Position numbers and translations under genes: made by a program
Part shown: positions 1-8,329 of the stretch, piece by piece
Numbering within the stretch: position 1 is the stretch's first letter
Layout of the letters: each line of letters opens with the position of its first letter
The notes under the pieces: generated by a model
The model's database searches: none
The model's input: the letters and a program-made list of their open reading frames with translations, nothing else
What the model was told of the DNA's origin: nothing
Assembly: GCA_019119555.1 (NCBI GenBank)
Contig: DWWU01000044.1
Span: forward strand, 16,898-80,897
Length of the DNA stretch: 64,000 bases
Source: Candidatus Fusicatenibacter intestinigallinarum
GTDB taxonomy: Bacteria; Bacillota; Clostridia; Lachnospirales; Lachnospiraceae
Direction: 5' to 3'

Positions 1-29
1 AGAAAAAACGGGGGCGAAGCAGACTTCTC

Positions 30-842
30 TCACAGACTGTAAAAAACAGGCTTCCGGCCGACGAACTGCGCATAGCAGCGGAAGCCGAGCGTTTTCAGCA
101 ACTCCGCGGCAGAGTCAAAGGAACAGGCCACGTGGCGGGGCTCGTGGGCGTCGGAACCTATGGTGATCAGTTCGCCGCCCAGTTCCCTGTAACGGCGGAT
201 GATATCCGGATGAGGGTTCGGATATCCCAGGCCGTATTTCAGGCCGCCGGTGTTGATTTCCAGGGCAATCTGATACTCAATCAGAAGTCTCAGGATCTCG
301 TCCAGTTCTTCCTGATAATCGCTGCAGCGGTAGCCGGCAGCCTTTCGTTTTCCGTAACGTGTGGCGTAATCCAGATGTCCCAGAGTCTGAAAATCGTGAA
401 AACTGCGGAGGTTTTCGGCCGTCGCGCGAAAGTAGGCCCGATACATTTCTTCGTCTGTCATGTCCGGAAACGAATCCGCATAGTACGGATCTTTTCCATC
501 CAGCAAATGCATGGAACCGATCACAAAATCGAACGGCCACCCGGAGACGTACTCTCTCAGGCGTTCCTTCAAATGGACCTGAAGACCCAGTTCTACGCCG
601 AAACGAATGGAAATGCGGCCGCGATACTGTTCCTGAAGATTGAGAATTTTTTCCCAATAAACCGGCGTATCCAGCCGGAACTCCGTCTCTCCTGTTTCGG
701 GATTTACAGGGTAATCCATATCGTAATGGTCTGTAATACACATCTCCTTCATTCCAAGGCGAAACGCCTGTTCAATCATATCTTCCGGACGGGCTTCACT
801 GTCCGAAGAAAACCATGTGTGCATATGACAGTCTGCGATCAT
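30..842 (-). CDS. PHP-superfamily phosphatase (histidinol-phosphatase, HisJ-like)
   Basis: A 270-residue metal-dependent phosphoesterase of the PHP superfamily, closest to HisJ/HisK histidinol-phosphate phosphatases and of normal length for them. Metal-ligand motifs appear in order: HxH in CHMHTW at the N-terminus, DH in ITDHYDMD, E in GVELGLQ, H in GSMHLL, LGHLDY, and C-terminal SDAHEP. The ATG at 842 has GGAGG at good spacing, so it is preferred over an in-frame TTG at 875. It is the last gene of the iscR-iscS-iscU-mnmA run, 42 nt after mnmA. No other histidine genes are in view, so the histidinol-phosphate substrate is inferred from the family only. Confidence 0.85.
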   Translation of the reverse strand: MIADCHMHTWFSSDSEARPEDMIEQAFRLGMKEMCITDHYDMDYPVNPETGETEFRLDTPVYWEKILNLQEQYRGRISIRFGVELGLQVHLKERLREYVSGWPFDFVIGSMHLLDGKDPYYADSFPDMTDEEMYRAYFRATAENLRSFHDFQTLGHLDYATRYGKRKAAGYRCSDYQEELDEILRLLIEYQIALEINTGGLKYGLGYPNPHPDIIRRYRELGGELITIGSDAHEPRHVACSFDSAAELLKTLGFRCYAQFVGRKPVFYSL

Positions 843-884
843 CGTATCTCCTCCTCTGTACCTTTCTGTTCCCAATGGCGTCTC

Positions 885-1976
885 TCAGAGTTTCCCGGTA
901 ATGGTCCCCCCGCCGGCCACATATCCGTCCCTGTAAAAGACCACCGCCTGTCCCGGGGTTACTGCGCGGACCTTTTCCGGGAACACACACTGAATCTCGT
1001 CTTCCCCCGTACGTGTCACAATACAGGGCGCGCCTTTGTGTCCATATCGTATCTTTGCAGTGCAGGAGAACTCTTCCCCGATTTCCAGAGGCGGAATTGC
1101 CATGTAGCTGACCCGGCTGGCCTTCAGGCCATCGGCGAACACTTCCTCATTTTCTCCCACAACGACCTCGTTGGTCTCCGGGCGGATTTCCAGGACAAAG
1201 ACCCGATGCCCCATCGGCAGATTCAGGCCTCTTCTCTGCCCGACCGTGTAATGCGTGATTCCTTCGTGGGTTCCGATAATCTCTCCGCTGGGGGTGACAA
1301 AATTTCCCGCGGGCGGCTGTTCGCCGGTCTCCCGCTCGATAAAAGATGCATAGTCGTTGTCCGGCACAAAACAGATTTCCTGGGAATCTTTTTTATGTGC
1401 CACCGGAAGACCGATGGATTCGGCGATCGAACGGATTTCATCCTTGGTATATTCTCCTACGGGCATCAATGTCCGGGACAGCTGTTCCTGTGTGAGACTG
1501 TACAGGGCGTAGGTCTGATCCTTTGCGGCAGTGACAGAATTCCGGATGGCATACCTTCCGTTGGGAAGCCGTGCAATTCTGGCGTAATGTCCGGTTGCAA
1601 TATAATCGGCTCCGATGGCCAGACTCCGCTGAAGCAGCGATTCCCATTTCACATACCGGTTACAGGCGATACAGGGATTCGGCGTTCTTCCATGCCGGTA
1701 CTCGTCCACAAAATAATCCATCACATGGCGGCGGAATTCTTTTCTGAAATTCATCACATAGTACGGAATGTCCAGGTGCTGCGCCACTCTCCGCGCATCC
1801 TCCACAGCCGAGAGGCCGCAACAGCCGCCGTTTTCCTCGACGACCGTCCCGGCCTCATCCTGCCAGATCTGCATGGTCACTCCGATCACCTCATAGCCTG
1901 CTTCCTTCAGAAGATAGGCCGCCACCGAGGAATCTACGCCGCCGGACATTCCGACAACTACTTTTTTCTTTGCCAT
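885..1976 (-). CDS. mnmA: tRNA-specific 2-thiouridylase MnmA
   Basis: MnmA adenylates and thiolates U34 of tRNA-Lys, -Glu and -Gln in the cytoplasm, using sulfur that starts at a cysteine desulfurase. The 363-residue protein has the N-terminal ATP-pyrophosphatase loop GMSGGVDSS, the tRNA-contact stretch ATGHYAR and KDQTYAL, and both catalytic cysteines (NPCIACNRYVKW and SQEICFV). The length is normal. It starts 3 nt downstream of the iscU stop, with the GA-rich end of iscU serving as ribosome binding site, so translation is probably coupled. Its place behind iscS and iscU fits the sulfur supply route. Confidence 0.97.
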   Translation of the reverse strand: MAKKKVVVGMSGGVDSSVAAYLLKEAGYEVIGVTMQIWQDEAGTVVEENGGCCGLSAVEDARRVAQHLDIPYYVMNFRKEFRRHVMDYFVDEYRHGRTPNPCIACNRYVKWESLLQRSLAIGADYIATGHYARIARLPNGRYAIRNSVTAAKDQTYALYSLTQEQLSRTLMPVGEYTKDEIRSIAESIGLPVAHKKDSQEICFVPDNDYASFIERETGEQPPAGNFVTPSGEIIGTHEGITHYTVGQRRGLNLPMGHRVFVLEIRPETNEVVVGENEEVFADGLKASRVSYMAIPPLEIGEEFSCTAKIRYGHKGAPCIVTRTGEDEIQCVFPEKVRAVTPGQAVVFYRDGYVAGGGTITGKL

Positions 1977-1979
1977 GAT

Positions 1980-2417
1980 TCAGTATTCTTCCTCTTCTTC
2001 CTCTTCGCTGATATCAGACTTCGGTTTCTCCAGCCCCTCGATCTTGATTCCGTGCTTTTCCGCATAATCCCACAGAGCCGCATGGATTGCCTCCTCCGCG
2101 AGCAGAGAACAGTGTACTTTCACCGGCGGAAGACCGTCCAGCGCGTCCATTACCGCTTTGTTGGTGACTTCCAGCGCCTGCTGGATGGTTTTTCCCTTCA
2201 CCAGCTCGGTGGCCATACTGCTGGTTGCCACCGCAGCGCCGCAGCCAAAGGTTTTGAATTTGCAGTCCTGGATCACACCGTTATCGTCGATGTCCAGATA
2301 CATTCTCATAATATCTCCGCATTTCGCGTTTCCCACGGTGCCTACGCCGCTGGCGTTCTCGATCTCCCCTACATTTCTCGGATTCTGAAAATGATCCATT
2401 ACTTTATCGCTGTACAT
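1980..2417 (-). CDS. iscU: Fe-S cluster assembly scaffold IscU/NifU N-terminal type
   Basis: Scaffold on which a [2Fe-2S] or [4Fe-4S] cluster is assembled from sulfur delivered by the neighbouring cysteine desulfurase. The 145-residue protein has the three conserved cysteines in NAKCGD, KTFGCGAA and KVHCSLL, which are the cluster ligands, and the N-terminal stretch DHFQNPRNVG typical of clostridial NifU-like proteins. The C-terminus ends in a run of glutamates, an acidic tail beyond the core domain. AGGAGG precedes the ATG. It lies 69 nt after iscS; the gap holds a small inverted repeat (2461-2482). Confidence 0.95.
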   Translation of the reverse strand: MYSDKVMDHFQNPRNVGEIENASGVGTVGNAKCGDIMRMYLDIDDNGVIQDCKFKTFGCGAAVATSSMATELVKGKTIQQALEVTNKAVMDALDGLPPVKVHCSLLAEEAIHAALWDYAEKHGIKIEGLEKPKSDISEEEEEEEY

Positions 2418-2486
2418 AGTATTCTTTCCTCCTGTATTCCTGTAAAATATTTCTTCTGTGACCGTTCGGCAGACGGAACGGTTCCT

Positions 2487-3665
2487 TTATTTTCCCTGCT
2501 TCTTCAGAAAATCCTCGTAAAGCGGCGACATGCTGCGCAGTCTCGCCACAATCTCCCTGATCTGGTCCACGGTGTAATCGATGTCTTCTTTCGTCGTCTC
2601 CGCGCTCAGCGTCAGCCGCAGAGAACCATGAGCAATCTCATGGGGCAGTCCGATAGCCAGCAGGACATGAGACGGATCCAGGGAACCGGAGGTACAGGCA
2701 GAACCGCTGGACGCCGCAATTCCCTTCATGTCAAGCATAATCAGCAGGGACTCTCCCTCAATAAATTCAAAACTGATGTTGCAGTTGTTCGGCAGACGCT
2801 TTTCCGCGTCTCCGTTCAGGCGGCTGTGGGGAATCTCTGTGAGAATCCTGTGGATCAGGTGATCTCTCAGTTCTTTTTCCTTATCTGTTCTCTCTTTCAT
2901 CGTATCCGCCGCCAGCTTTGCCGCAGCCCCATATCCGACGATGCCCGGCACGTTTTCCGTCCCGGCGCGGCGTTTTCTTTCCTGGGCTCCTCCGTGAATG
3001 AAAGAACGGATTTTCACTCCCTTACGGATATAAAGGAATCCAATCCCCTTCGGGCCGTTGATCTTATGTCCGCTGGAGCTGAGCATGTCAATATGGCAGT
3101 CATCCACATTCAGCGGAATCTGCCCGAACGCCTGTACCGCATCGGTGTGGAAAAAGATATTGTGCTCTCTGGCAATTCTGCCGATCTCTTCCACCGGCTG
3201 AATGGTTCCGATTTCATTGTTTGCAGTCATCACCGAGATCAGAATCGTCTCAGGCGTGATCGCTTTCTGAAGATCGTCCAGCCGGACGATTCCGTTCTCA
3301 TCCACATCCACATAAGTGATCCGCGCCCCGCGCTGTTTTTCCAGGTATTCACAGGTGTGAAGAATCGCATGGTGCTCAATCTTTGTGGTGATGATATGAT
3401 TTCCTCTGGACGCGTACGCCTCATAGGTCGCCACAAGCGCCCAGTTGTCCGCTTCCGTTCCTCCCGCAGTAAAGTAAATCTCTTCGGGACGGGCTCCGAT
3501 CACCTCCGCGATCTGCTCTCTGGCTTTCGTGATCGCTTCCTTGCTCTTTCCGGCAATCTCATAAATGCTGGATGGGTTTCCATAATATTCGCTGAAGTAG
3601 GGGAGCATCGCCTCCACAACTTCCGGCGCGGTTCTTGTCGTTGCTGCATTATCCAGATAAATCAT
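2487..3665 (-). CDS. iscS: Cysteine desulfurase NifS/IscS family
   Basis: PLP enzyme that converts cysteine to alanine and a protein-bound persulfide for Fe-S clusters and tRNA thiolation. The 392-residue protein begins MIYLDNAATT, carries the PLP lysine in SSSGHKINGPKG, the histidine motif TKIEHHAIL, and the active-site cysteine loop SSGSACTSGS, the long loop of group I (IscS/NifS) enzymes. The ATG at 3665 has AAGGAGG upstream and is preferred over an in-frame start 75 nt earlier. It follows iscR by 38 nt and precedes iscU, a standard clostridial arrangement. Confidence 0.96.
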   Translation of the reverse strand: MIYLDNAATTRTAPEVVEAMLPYFSEYYGNPSSIYEIAGKSKEAITKAREQIAEVIGARPEEIYFTAGGTEADNWALVATYEAYASRGNHIITTKIEHHAILHTCEYLEKQRGARITYVDVDENGIVRLDDLQKAITPETILISVMTANNEIGTIQPVEEIGRIAREHNIFFHTDAVQAFGQIPLNVDDCHIDMLSSSGHKINGPKGIGFLYIRKGVKIRSFIHGGAQERKRRAGTENVPGIVGYGAAAKLAADTMKERTDKEKELRDHLIHRILTEIPHSRLNGDAEKRLPNNCNISFEFIEGESLLIMLDMKGIAASSGSACTSGSLDPSHVLLAIGLPHEIAHGSLRLTLSAETTKEDIDYTVDQIREIVARLRSMSPLYEDFLKKQGK

Positions 3666-3703
3666 TCTTCTGCCTCCTTCTGTTTCTGTATTTTCTCTTC
3701 CGT

Positions 3704-4255
3704 TCAGGATGCACTGTCCGGGCTGTGATTCCCGCTGCATGCCCTCCGGGATCCGTTTTTTTCTTTCTTCTGTGCACAGCCGCCCGGCGCTGTCTTTCCT
3801 GTCGCTGCCGTGTCTTCCCCGGCTGCGCCCGCACAGGCAAGCTGATTGCTCTCCTCCACCAGTTCTCCGAGAGTGATCGTATCAACCGCCTGCGTAATAC
3901 TGTCGTTGATCCGTTTCCAGACAAACCGGGTGACACAGAAATCCGCTTCCTCGCAGCTTCCGCTCCCCTCGTTTGCCGGGCAGGTGACAGCGTTCAGATT
4001 TCCTTCCAGCGCCCGGAGAATATCTCCCACGGAAATCTCCTCTGCCGGCCGCCCCAGCTGGTAACCGCCTTTGGCGCCGCGGACACTGACTATGATTCCA
4101 GCTTTCTTCAGAAGTCTTGCAAGCTGTTCCAGATAACTCTCGGAAATCTTCTGTCGCTCGGCGATACTCTGGATCGAAACCGCTCCCTCGTCTGCGTGAA
4201 CCGCAAGGTCGATCAAAGCGCGCAGGCCATATCTTCCTTTCGTTGATAATTTCAT
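3704..4255 (-). CDS. iscR: Rrf2-family Fe-S regulator, IscR-like
   Basis: Winged-helix Rrf2 transcription factor that probably senses Fe-S cluster status and controls its own operon. It opens MKLSTKGRYGLRA, with the wing motif RGAKGGYQL. Three cysteines in the linker (residues 92, 101, 107) correspond to the IscR cluster ligands. After the usual end of the domain (about residue 135) there is a 45-residue tail rich in Ala, Gly and Lys with three further cysteines, which is unusual. GGAGGAG precedes the ATG. First gene of the operon; a TTGACA/TATTCT promoter and a dyad operator lie just upstream. Confidence 0.92.
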   Translation of the reverse strand: MKLSTKGRYGLRALIDLAVHADEGAVSIQSIAERQKISESYLEQLARLLKKAGIIVSVRGAKGGYQLGRPAEEISVGDILRALEGNLNAVTCPANEGSGSCEEADFCVTRFVWKRINDSITQAVDTITLGELVEESNQLACAGAAGEDTAATGKTAPGGCAQKKEKNGSRRACSGNHSPDSAS

Positions 4256-4283
4256 CTTCTCCTCCTGTACTGTCAGAGTTATT

Positions 4284-4308
4284 AATTCCGACAAAACTGC
4301 TCGGATTT
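4284..4308 (-). promoter_or_regulatory. Probable IscR/Rrf2 operator
   Basis: Imperfect dyad with ATTCCGA (4285-4291) and TCGGATT (4301-4307), spaced 9 nt, located between the -10 box and the iscR start. The position and half-site style fit autoregulation by an Rrf2 protein; the match to IscR is inferred. Confidence 0.5.
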
Positions 4309-4319
4309 ATTTCTTTTTT

Positions 4320-4348
4320 AGAATAGCACCGGGCTTTTGTTCTGTCAA
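4320..4348 (-). promoter_or_regulatory. iscR operon promoter
   Basis: Reading the minus strand: TTGACA (4343-4348), 17-nt spacer, TATTCT (4320-4325). Near-consensus sigma-A promoter followed by the operator dyad and the iscR ribosome binding site. Confidence 0.75.
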
Positions 4349-4404
4349 GCACGTTTTTCACATATTCTTTAATAATTCCGTCCGTTGTATTCCGGAGGCG
4401 TCCA

Positions 4405-5946
4405 TTGTCGCGAAAAAAAACTCTGCTCATCGGCACCTTCATCCTGACTCTGACGGGGATGATCAGCCGAATCATAGGTTTCTTCTACAGAATATTCCTC
4501 TCTCACACCATTGGTGCGGAACAGCTGGGAATTTTTCAGCTTGTGTCGCCCGTCTATTCCATGGCTCTGTCCATTTGCTCCGCAGGGATCCAGACGAGCC
4601 TTTCCCGCTACATCGCAGCAAAGACAGCGGAAAAAGACAAAACCAGTGCCCTGCATTTTCTGGTGACGGGAACCGTGTTTTCTTTCGCCCTTTCCATGCT
4701 GGCGGCACTGATTCTCTATTTCTTCGCGGTTCCTCTGGGGGAAGGATTTCTCGGAGAACCGCGTACTGTTCCGCTCCTGCAGGTTCTGGCATTTTCCCTG
4801 CCCCTGTCCGTGATACATTCCTGCATTGCCGGATGGTATTACGGCCAGAACAAGACCGGAATTCCTTCCCTGTCTCAGCTTCTGGAACAGACCGTGCGGG
4901 TCCTTGCCTCTTATGTGATCTATATGATCTTTCTCTCTGAGGGGAGGACTCCCTCCGCACTTCTGGCTGTGCTCGGCACCCTGGCCGGGGATCTGGTTTC
5001 CTGCCTCTTCTCGCTGATCGTGATCCGTATGGAAACCTCCCGGCTCAGTTATCGCCTCCGGACGCTGATCCATCCGGGACATTTTCTGAAGCTTCTGCTT
5101 CTGATGTCCTATCCGTTGATGGCAAACCGGGTCTGTATGAGTCTCCTTCACAGTCTGGAAACCGTCCTGATTCCCGGACGCCTCGAGGCAAGCGGCATGA
5201 ACGCCCCGGAGGCGCTGAGCCTTTACGGCATTCTGACCGGAATGACAATGCCTTTGATTTTCTTTCCGTCCACAATCACCAACTCCGTCTCAGTTATGCT
5301 GATGCCCGATGTGGCCAGAAATCAGGCTTCCGGCAACCGCGCCTCCATCGCCCACACCATCTCCCGGACCATCCGCTTCTGTCTCTTTCTGGGCATTTTC
5401 TCCCTGGGCCTCTTTTTCTTTTTCGGAGACTCCATGGGAACCGTCCTGTTCCAGAGCACAGAAGTCGGAGTTTTTCTGCGGATTCTGTCGTTTCTCTGCC
5501 CCTTCCTGTATCTGGACGCCACGCTGGCAAGCATTCTCACGGGACTCGGCTGTACACGGCTGGTATTTCTTCAGAATATCGCAGGCCACAGCATCCGGAT
5601 CGCTTTCGTCTGGTTTGCGGTGCCGCTTCAGGGCATCAAAGGCTACCTGACCGGAATTCTGGTCAGTGAAATCCTGACCACCTTTCTGCGCCTTACGGCT
5701 CTTTACCGGAAGATCCCGTTTACCTTCCGGGCAGTCCCCGACCTTCTGCTGCCCGCAGGCGCAATGGCCGCCGCTGCCGGATGCACGCTCCTGCTGTCAC
5801 ATTTTCTGGCTCCGCTTTCTCTCCCGCCCCTTATATCGTTATTTCTGGAAGCAGGGACAGCCGCCGGTATCTACCTGATCCTTCTGGGACCGCTTCTTCC
5901 CGGAACACCGTCTTTCCGATCACCTGGCAGCAGCACCCGTCCATGA
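4405..5946 (+). CDS. spoVB: SpoVB-like polysaccharide/lipid flippase (MVF/MATE-type)
   Basis: Integral membrane protein of 513 residues with about 14 hydrophobic segments, of the MurJ/SpoVB branch of the MOP exporter superfamily. Stage V sporulation protein B is needed for spore cortex synthesis, probably moving lipid-linked precursors. N-terminal features include LTLTGMISRIIGF and a charged cytoplasmic loop near SLSRYIAAK. The start is TTG at 4405: GGAGG at 4393-4397 gives correct spacing and no ATG fits. The gene is divergent from iscR and stands before aroF. Several SpoVB paralogues are common in Clostridia, so the exact role is less certain than the family. Confidence 0.85.
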   Translation: MSRKKTLLIGTFILTLTGMISRIIGFFYRIFLSHTIGAEQLGIFQLVSPVYSMALSICSAGIQTSLSRYIAAKTAEKDKTSALHFLVTGTVFSFALSMLAALILYFFAVPLGEGFLGEPRTVPLLQVLAFSLPLSVIHSCIAGWYYGQNKTGIPSLSQLLEQTVRVLASYVIYMIFLSEGRTPSALLAVLGTLAGDLVSCLFSLIVIRMETSRLSYRLRTLIHPGHFLKLLLLMSYPLMANRVCMSLLHSLETVLIPGRLEASGMNAPEALSLYGILTGMTMPLIFFPSTITNSVSVMLMPDVARNQASGNRASIAHTISRTIRFCLFLGIFSLGLFFFFGDSMGTVLFQSTEVGVFLRILSFLCPFLYLDATLASILTGLGCTRLVFLQNIAGHSIRIAFVWFAVPLQGIKGYLTGILVSEILTTFLRLTALYRKIPFTFRAVPDLLLPAGAMAAAAGCTLLLSHFLAPLSLPPLISLFLEAGTAAGIYLILLGPLLPGTPSFRSPGSSTRP

Positions 5947-5984
5947 AAATATTACATCATTTTGACGAATCCCCGAAAATAATA

Positions 5985-6013
5985 TCGACAGTCCCACATT
6001 TTTGTATTATAAT
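5985..6013 (+). promoter_or_regulatory. aroF promoter
   Basis: TCGACA (5985-5990), 17-nt spacer, TATAAT (6008-6013). This puts the transcript start about 75 nt before the aroF ATG. Confidence 0.6.
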
Positions 6014-6095
6014 TGAGAAGTCGCACCGCCGGTTTTCCAATCGGTATGTGCGGAACATTTACTATTTCTGATACGTGAAAAAGAAGGAGAGTACC

Positions 6096-7130
6096 ATGAG
6101 TTTTAATTTTGAGAAACGGCTTCCAACGCCGGCGGAGATTCGTGAACAGTATCCGCTCAGCGCTCATGCAGCTTCCGTGAAGGCCGCGCGCGATGCGGAA
6201 ATCGCTAAAATTTTTACCGGAGAATCCGATAAATTTCTTGTAATCGTCGGTCCATGTTCCGCAGACAACGAAGACGCTGTCTGCGATTATGTCAGCCGTC
6301 TGGCAAAAGTCGCCGACAAGGTTTCCGACAAACTAATCATCGTTCCCCGTGTTTATACCAACAAGCCGAGAACCACCGGCGAAGGCTATAAAGGAATCGT
6401 TCATCAGCCGGATCCGGAGAAAAAACCGGATCTGCTTCACGGACTCATTGCAATGCGTAAAATGCATATGCGCGTCATTGAGGAGAGCAGTCTGACTTCT
6501 GCGGACGAAATGCTGTATCCGGATAACTGGAGCTATCTGTCCGATATTCTCTCTTACGTCGCAGTGGGCGCCCGCTCTGTGGAAAACCAGCAGCACCGTC
6601 TGACCATTTCCGGTCTGGACATTCCGGCCGGCATGAAAAATCCCACCAGCGGAGATTTTTCCGTCATGCTTAACTCCGTGATTGCCGCCCAGGGTTCCCA
6701 CACATTCATTTACCGGAACTGGGAGGTCAAAACCACCGGAAATCCGCTGACCCATACGATTCTGCGCGGCGCGGTCAACAAACACGGAAACGCAATTCCA
6801 AACTACCATTACGAAGACATCCAGCTTCTGCTGGAGAAATATCACGAGACAAATCTGAAAAACCCTGCGGTTATCATTGACGCCAACCACTCCAACTCCA
6901 ACAAACAGTACGAGCAGCAGATCCGTATTGTGCGGGAGGTCATGCACAACCGTCAGTATTCCGAAGATATCTTCGGACTGGTCAAGGGCGTCATGATTGA
7001 AAGTTATCTGGAGCCGGGTAATCAGAAAATCGGCTGCGGAACTCACATTTACGGCAAATCCATCACAGATCCATGTCTTGGATGGGAGGATACGGAAAAG
7101 CTTATCTATACCATTGCAGATTTGTGCTGA
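6096..7130 (+). CDS. aroF: 3-deoxy-7-phosphoheptulonate (DAHP) synthase, AroFGH type
   Basis: First enzyme of the shikimate pathway: condenses phosphoenolpyruvate and erythrose 4-phosphate. The 344-residue protein matches class I AroF/AroG/AroH enzymes with VGPCSADN, the substrate loop KPRTTGEGYKG, the arginine region GARSVENQQHR and the metal-binding stretch DANHSNSNK. The ATG at 6096 has AAGGAG 8 nt upstream; an in-frame GTG 21 nt earlier has no such site. It is monocistronic, with its own promoter and a strong bidirectional terminator. Which aromatic amino acid inhibits it cannot be told from the sequence. Confidence 0.95.
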   Translation: MSFNFEKRLPTPAEIREQYPLSAHAASVKAARDAEIAKIFTGESDKFLVIVGPCSADNEDAVCDYVSRLAKVADKVSDKLIIVPRVYTNKPRTTGEGYKGIVHQPDPEKKPDLLHGLIAMRKMHMRVIEESSLTSADEMLYPDNWSYLSDILSYVAVGARSVENQQHRLTISGLDIPAGMKNPTSGDFSVMLNSVIAAQGSHTFIYRNWEVKTTGNPLTHTILRGAVNKHGNAIPNYHYEDIQLLLEKYHETNLKNPAVIIDANHSNSNKQYEQQIRIVREVMHNRQYSEDIFGLVKGVMIESYLEPGNQKIGCGTHIYGKSITDPCLGWEDTEKLIYTIADLC

Positions 7131-7131
7131 A

Positions 7132-7183
7132 AAGCTGCCGGAGGCAGGGAACACCCGCATATGTTCCCTGCCTCCGGCAGCTT
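7132..7183. terminator. Bidirectional terminator between aroF and NlpC/P60 gene
   Basis: Perfect 22-bp stem (7132-7153 with 7162-7183) and an 8-nt loop, with T-rich flanks on both sides (CTTTCTTT on plus). It sits between two convergent genes. Confidence 0.9.
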
Positions 7184-7198
7184 TCTTTGAAAAAATAT

Positions 7199-8020
7199 TC
7201 AGACATAGATACTTCCCGCCGCAGTGAGGCTCCGGGCAAGATCAGACCGGTAACCGGGGGAGGCGGGATTCAGGCTGTTCACCGTCACACAGTGGCGGTC
7301 CGGAGCCGCCGTGACGTGAACGTAGTCCTGGTTTCCCAGATAAATGGCCATATGGCCGGGAAAATACAGAAGGTCCCCCGGCTGAATGTCCTTCAGCGGA
7401 ATCTTCCGCACAGGATAGCCAGGCTTTATCTGCGCATCCCGGTAGATGATCCACCCATTCAGGAGATACGTCATCTGCGCCAGGCCCGAACAGTCAATCC
7501 CAAGAGAAGTTTTTCCTCCCCACCGGTAGGGAGTTCCCAGATAGCTGAGCGCAGTTTCCGTCAGGCGTTTTCTTTGTTCCGGCACCGGAAGACGCCGGAA
7601 CGCTTCGCCGGTTTCCCGAACAGATTCTGTCACCGCCGTCCGAGGCACATACCCACATCTGCCGCAGAACAGCTGTACCGGCAGCCACTCCTCTTCTTCC
7701 CATGTACCGCAGTTCATCAGCCAGGCGCCCCTCGGAACGCAGAGCAGCGTCTCCGCCTGTACCCTGGGCTGTGCCTTCACATCGGCGAAAGAGGCTCTCA
7801 CCACCTGTATCTTCCGCACGTCTGTTCTTTCCGTTTTGCGGAACACCACCCCATCCTCAGGTACCCAGCCTTCATATCCGTAGAACATCCGAAGTTTCAG
7901 CCAGCCGTCCTGCCGCCCGGTCACTTCCGCCTCCATCCCGTACAGGCCTTCGTCGACGATCTCTGTTCCTCCAGGCGCCTTTTTCAGAGATACGATACTT
8001 TTTCCAATATAAGTTTTCAT
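7199..8020 (-). CDS. NlpC/P60 peptidase with bacterial SH3 domains
   Basis: Predicted gamma-D-glutamyl-L-diamino-acid endopeptidase acting on muropeptides. The 273-residue protein has two SH3-like repeats in roughly residues 1-140 (YEGWVPEDGV marks the first) and a C-terminal NlpC/P60 domain with the catalytic cysteine in GIDCSGLAQ, histidine in GHMAIYLG and a further histidine in YVHVTAA. No signal peptide is visible, so it may work in the cytoplasm on recycled wall peptides, as YkfC-type enzymes do. The ATG at 8020 has AGGAG 7 nt upstream. Confidence 0.88.
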   Translation of the reverse strand: MKTYIGKSIVSLKKAPGGTEIVDEGLYGMEAEVTGRQDGWLKLRMFYGYEGWVPEDGVVFRKTERTDVRKIQVVRASFADVKAQPRVQAETLLCVPRGAWLMNCGTWEEEEWLPVQLFCGRCGYVPRTAVTESVRETGEAFRRLPVPEQRKRLTETALSYLGTPYRWGGKTSLGIDCSGLAQMTYLLNGWIIYRDAQIKPGYPVRKIPLKDIQPGDLLYFPGHMAIYLGNQDYVHVTAAPDRHCVTVNSLNPASPGYRSDLARSLTAAGSIYV

Positions 8021-8104
8021 ATACCGCTCCTTTCCCTCCTGCCTGTGCTGTCTTCCGTTCCTGCAAGCCCGATACAGACACATTCTATTCTATGCGCCCG
8101 GCGC

Positions 8105-8168
8105 GCGAGTGCGCATCCCGCGGAGCCTTTTCATATAACAGGGAACAAAGTTTCCTGCTATATAAAAT
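8105..8168 (-). repeat. Family B hairpin repeat, copy B1
   Basis: Shares the GCGAGTGCGCATCC / GCGGAGC block and a following hairpin (ATATAACAGGGAAC-type arms) with copies at 35851 and 38879. It directly adjoins the T-tract of the xerD terminator. Confidence 0.8.
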
Positions 8169-8198
8169 CCAGGCGGGCTTTGCAGAAAAGCCGCCTGG
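8169..8198 (-). terminator. xerD terminator
   Basis: Stem CCAGGCGG/CCGCCTGG with further pairing inside; on the minus strand it is followed by ATTTTATAT, where the family B repeat begins. Confidence 0.7.
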
Positions 8199-8202
8199 AT
8201 CC

Positions 8203-8324
8203 TATCTGTCTGTTCCCTGCACAGACCGTATGAAACCATAGCGTCTGCAGGCATCCGGCCTATCACGAAAGGATTTCTATGGCCGATGCCGTAACAGTTC
8301 ATCCAACTGGATGAACTGTTACAG
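8203..8324 (+). repeat. Family A repeat, copy A1 (diverged)
   Basis: Lacks the outer left arm but keeps the GTCTG...CAGAC hairpin, the GGCATCCGGCC-type hairpin (diverged) and a perfect terminal palindrome with arms GTAACAGTTCATCCA/TGGATGAACTGTTAC. It ends 5 nt from the xerD stop codon. Confidence 0.75.
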
Positions 8325-8329
8325 AACTG

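Noticed and set aside
132..3728. Very long open frame on the plus strand opposite iscS, iscU, mnmA and the PHP gene
   Set aside because: It is antisense to four well-supported genes with complete motifs, has no ribosome binding site or family resemblance, and reflects codon bias of the opposite strand.
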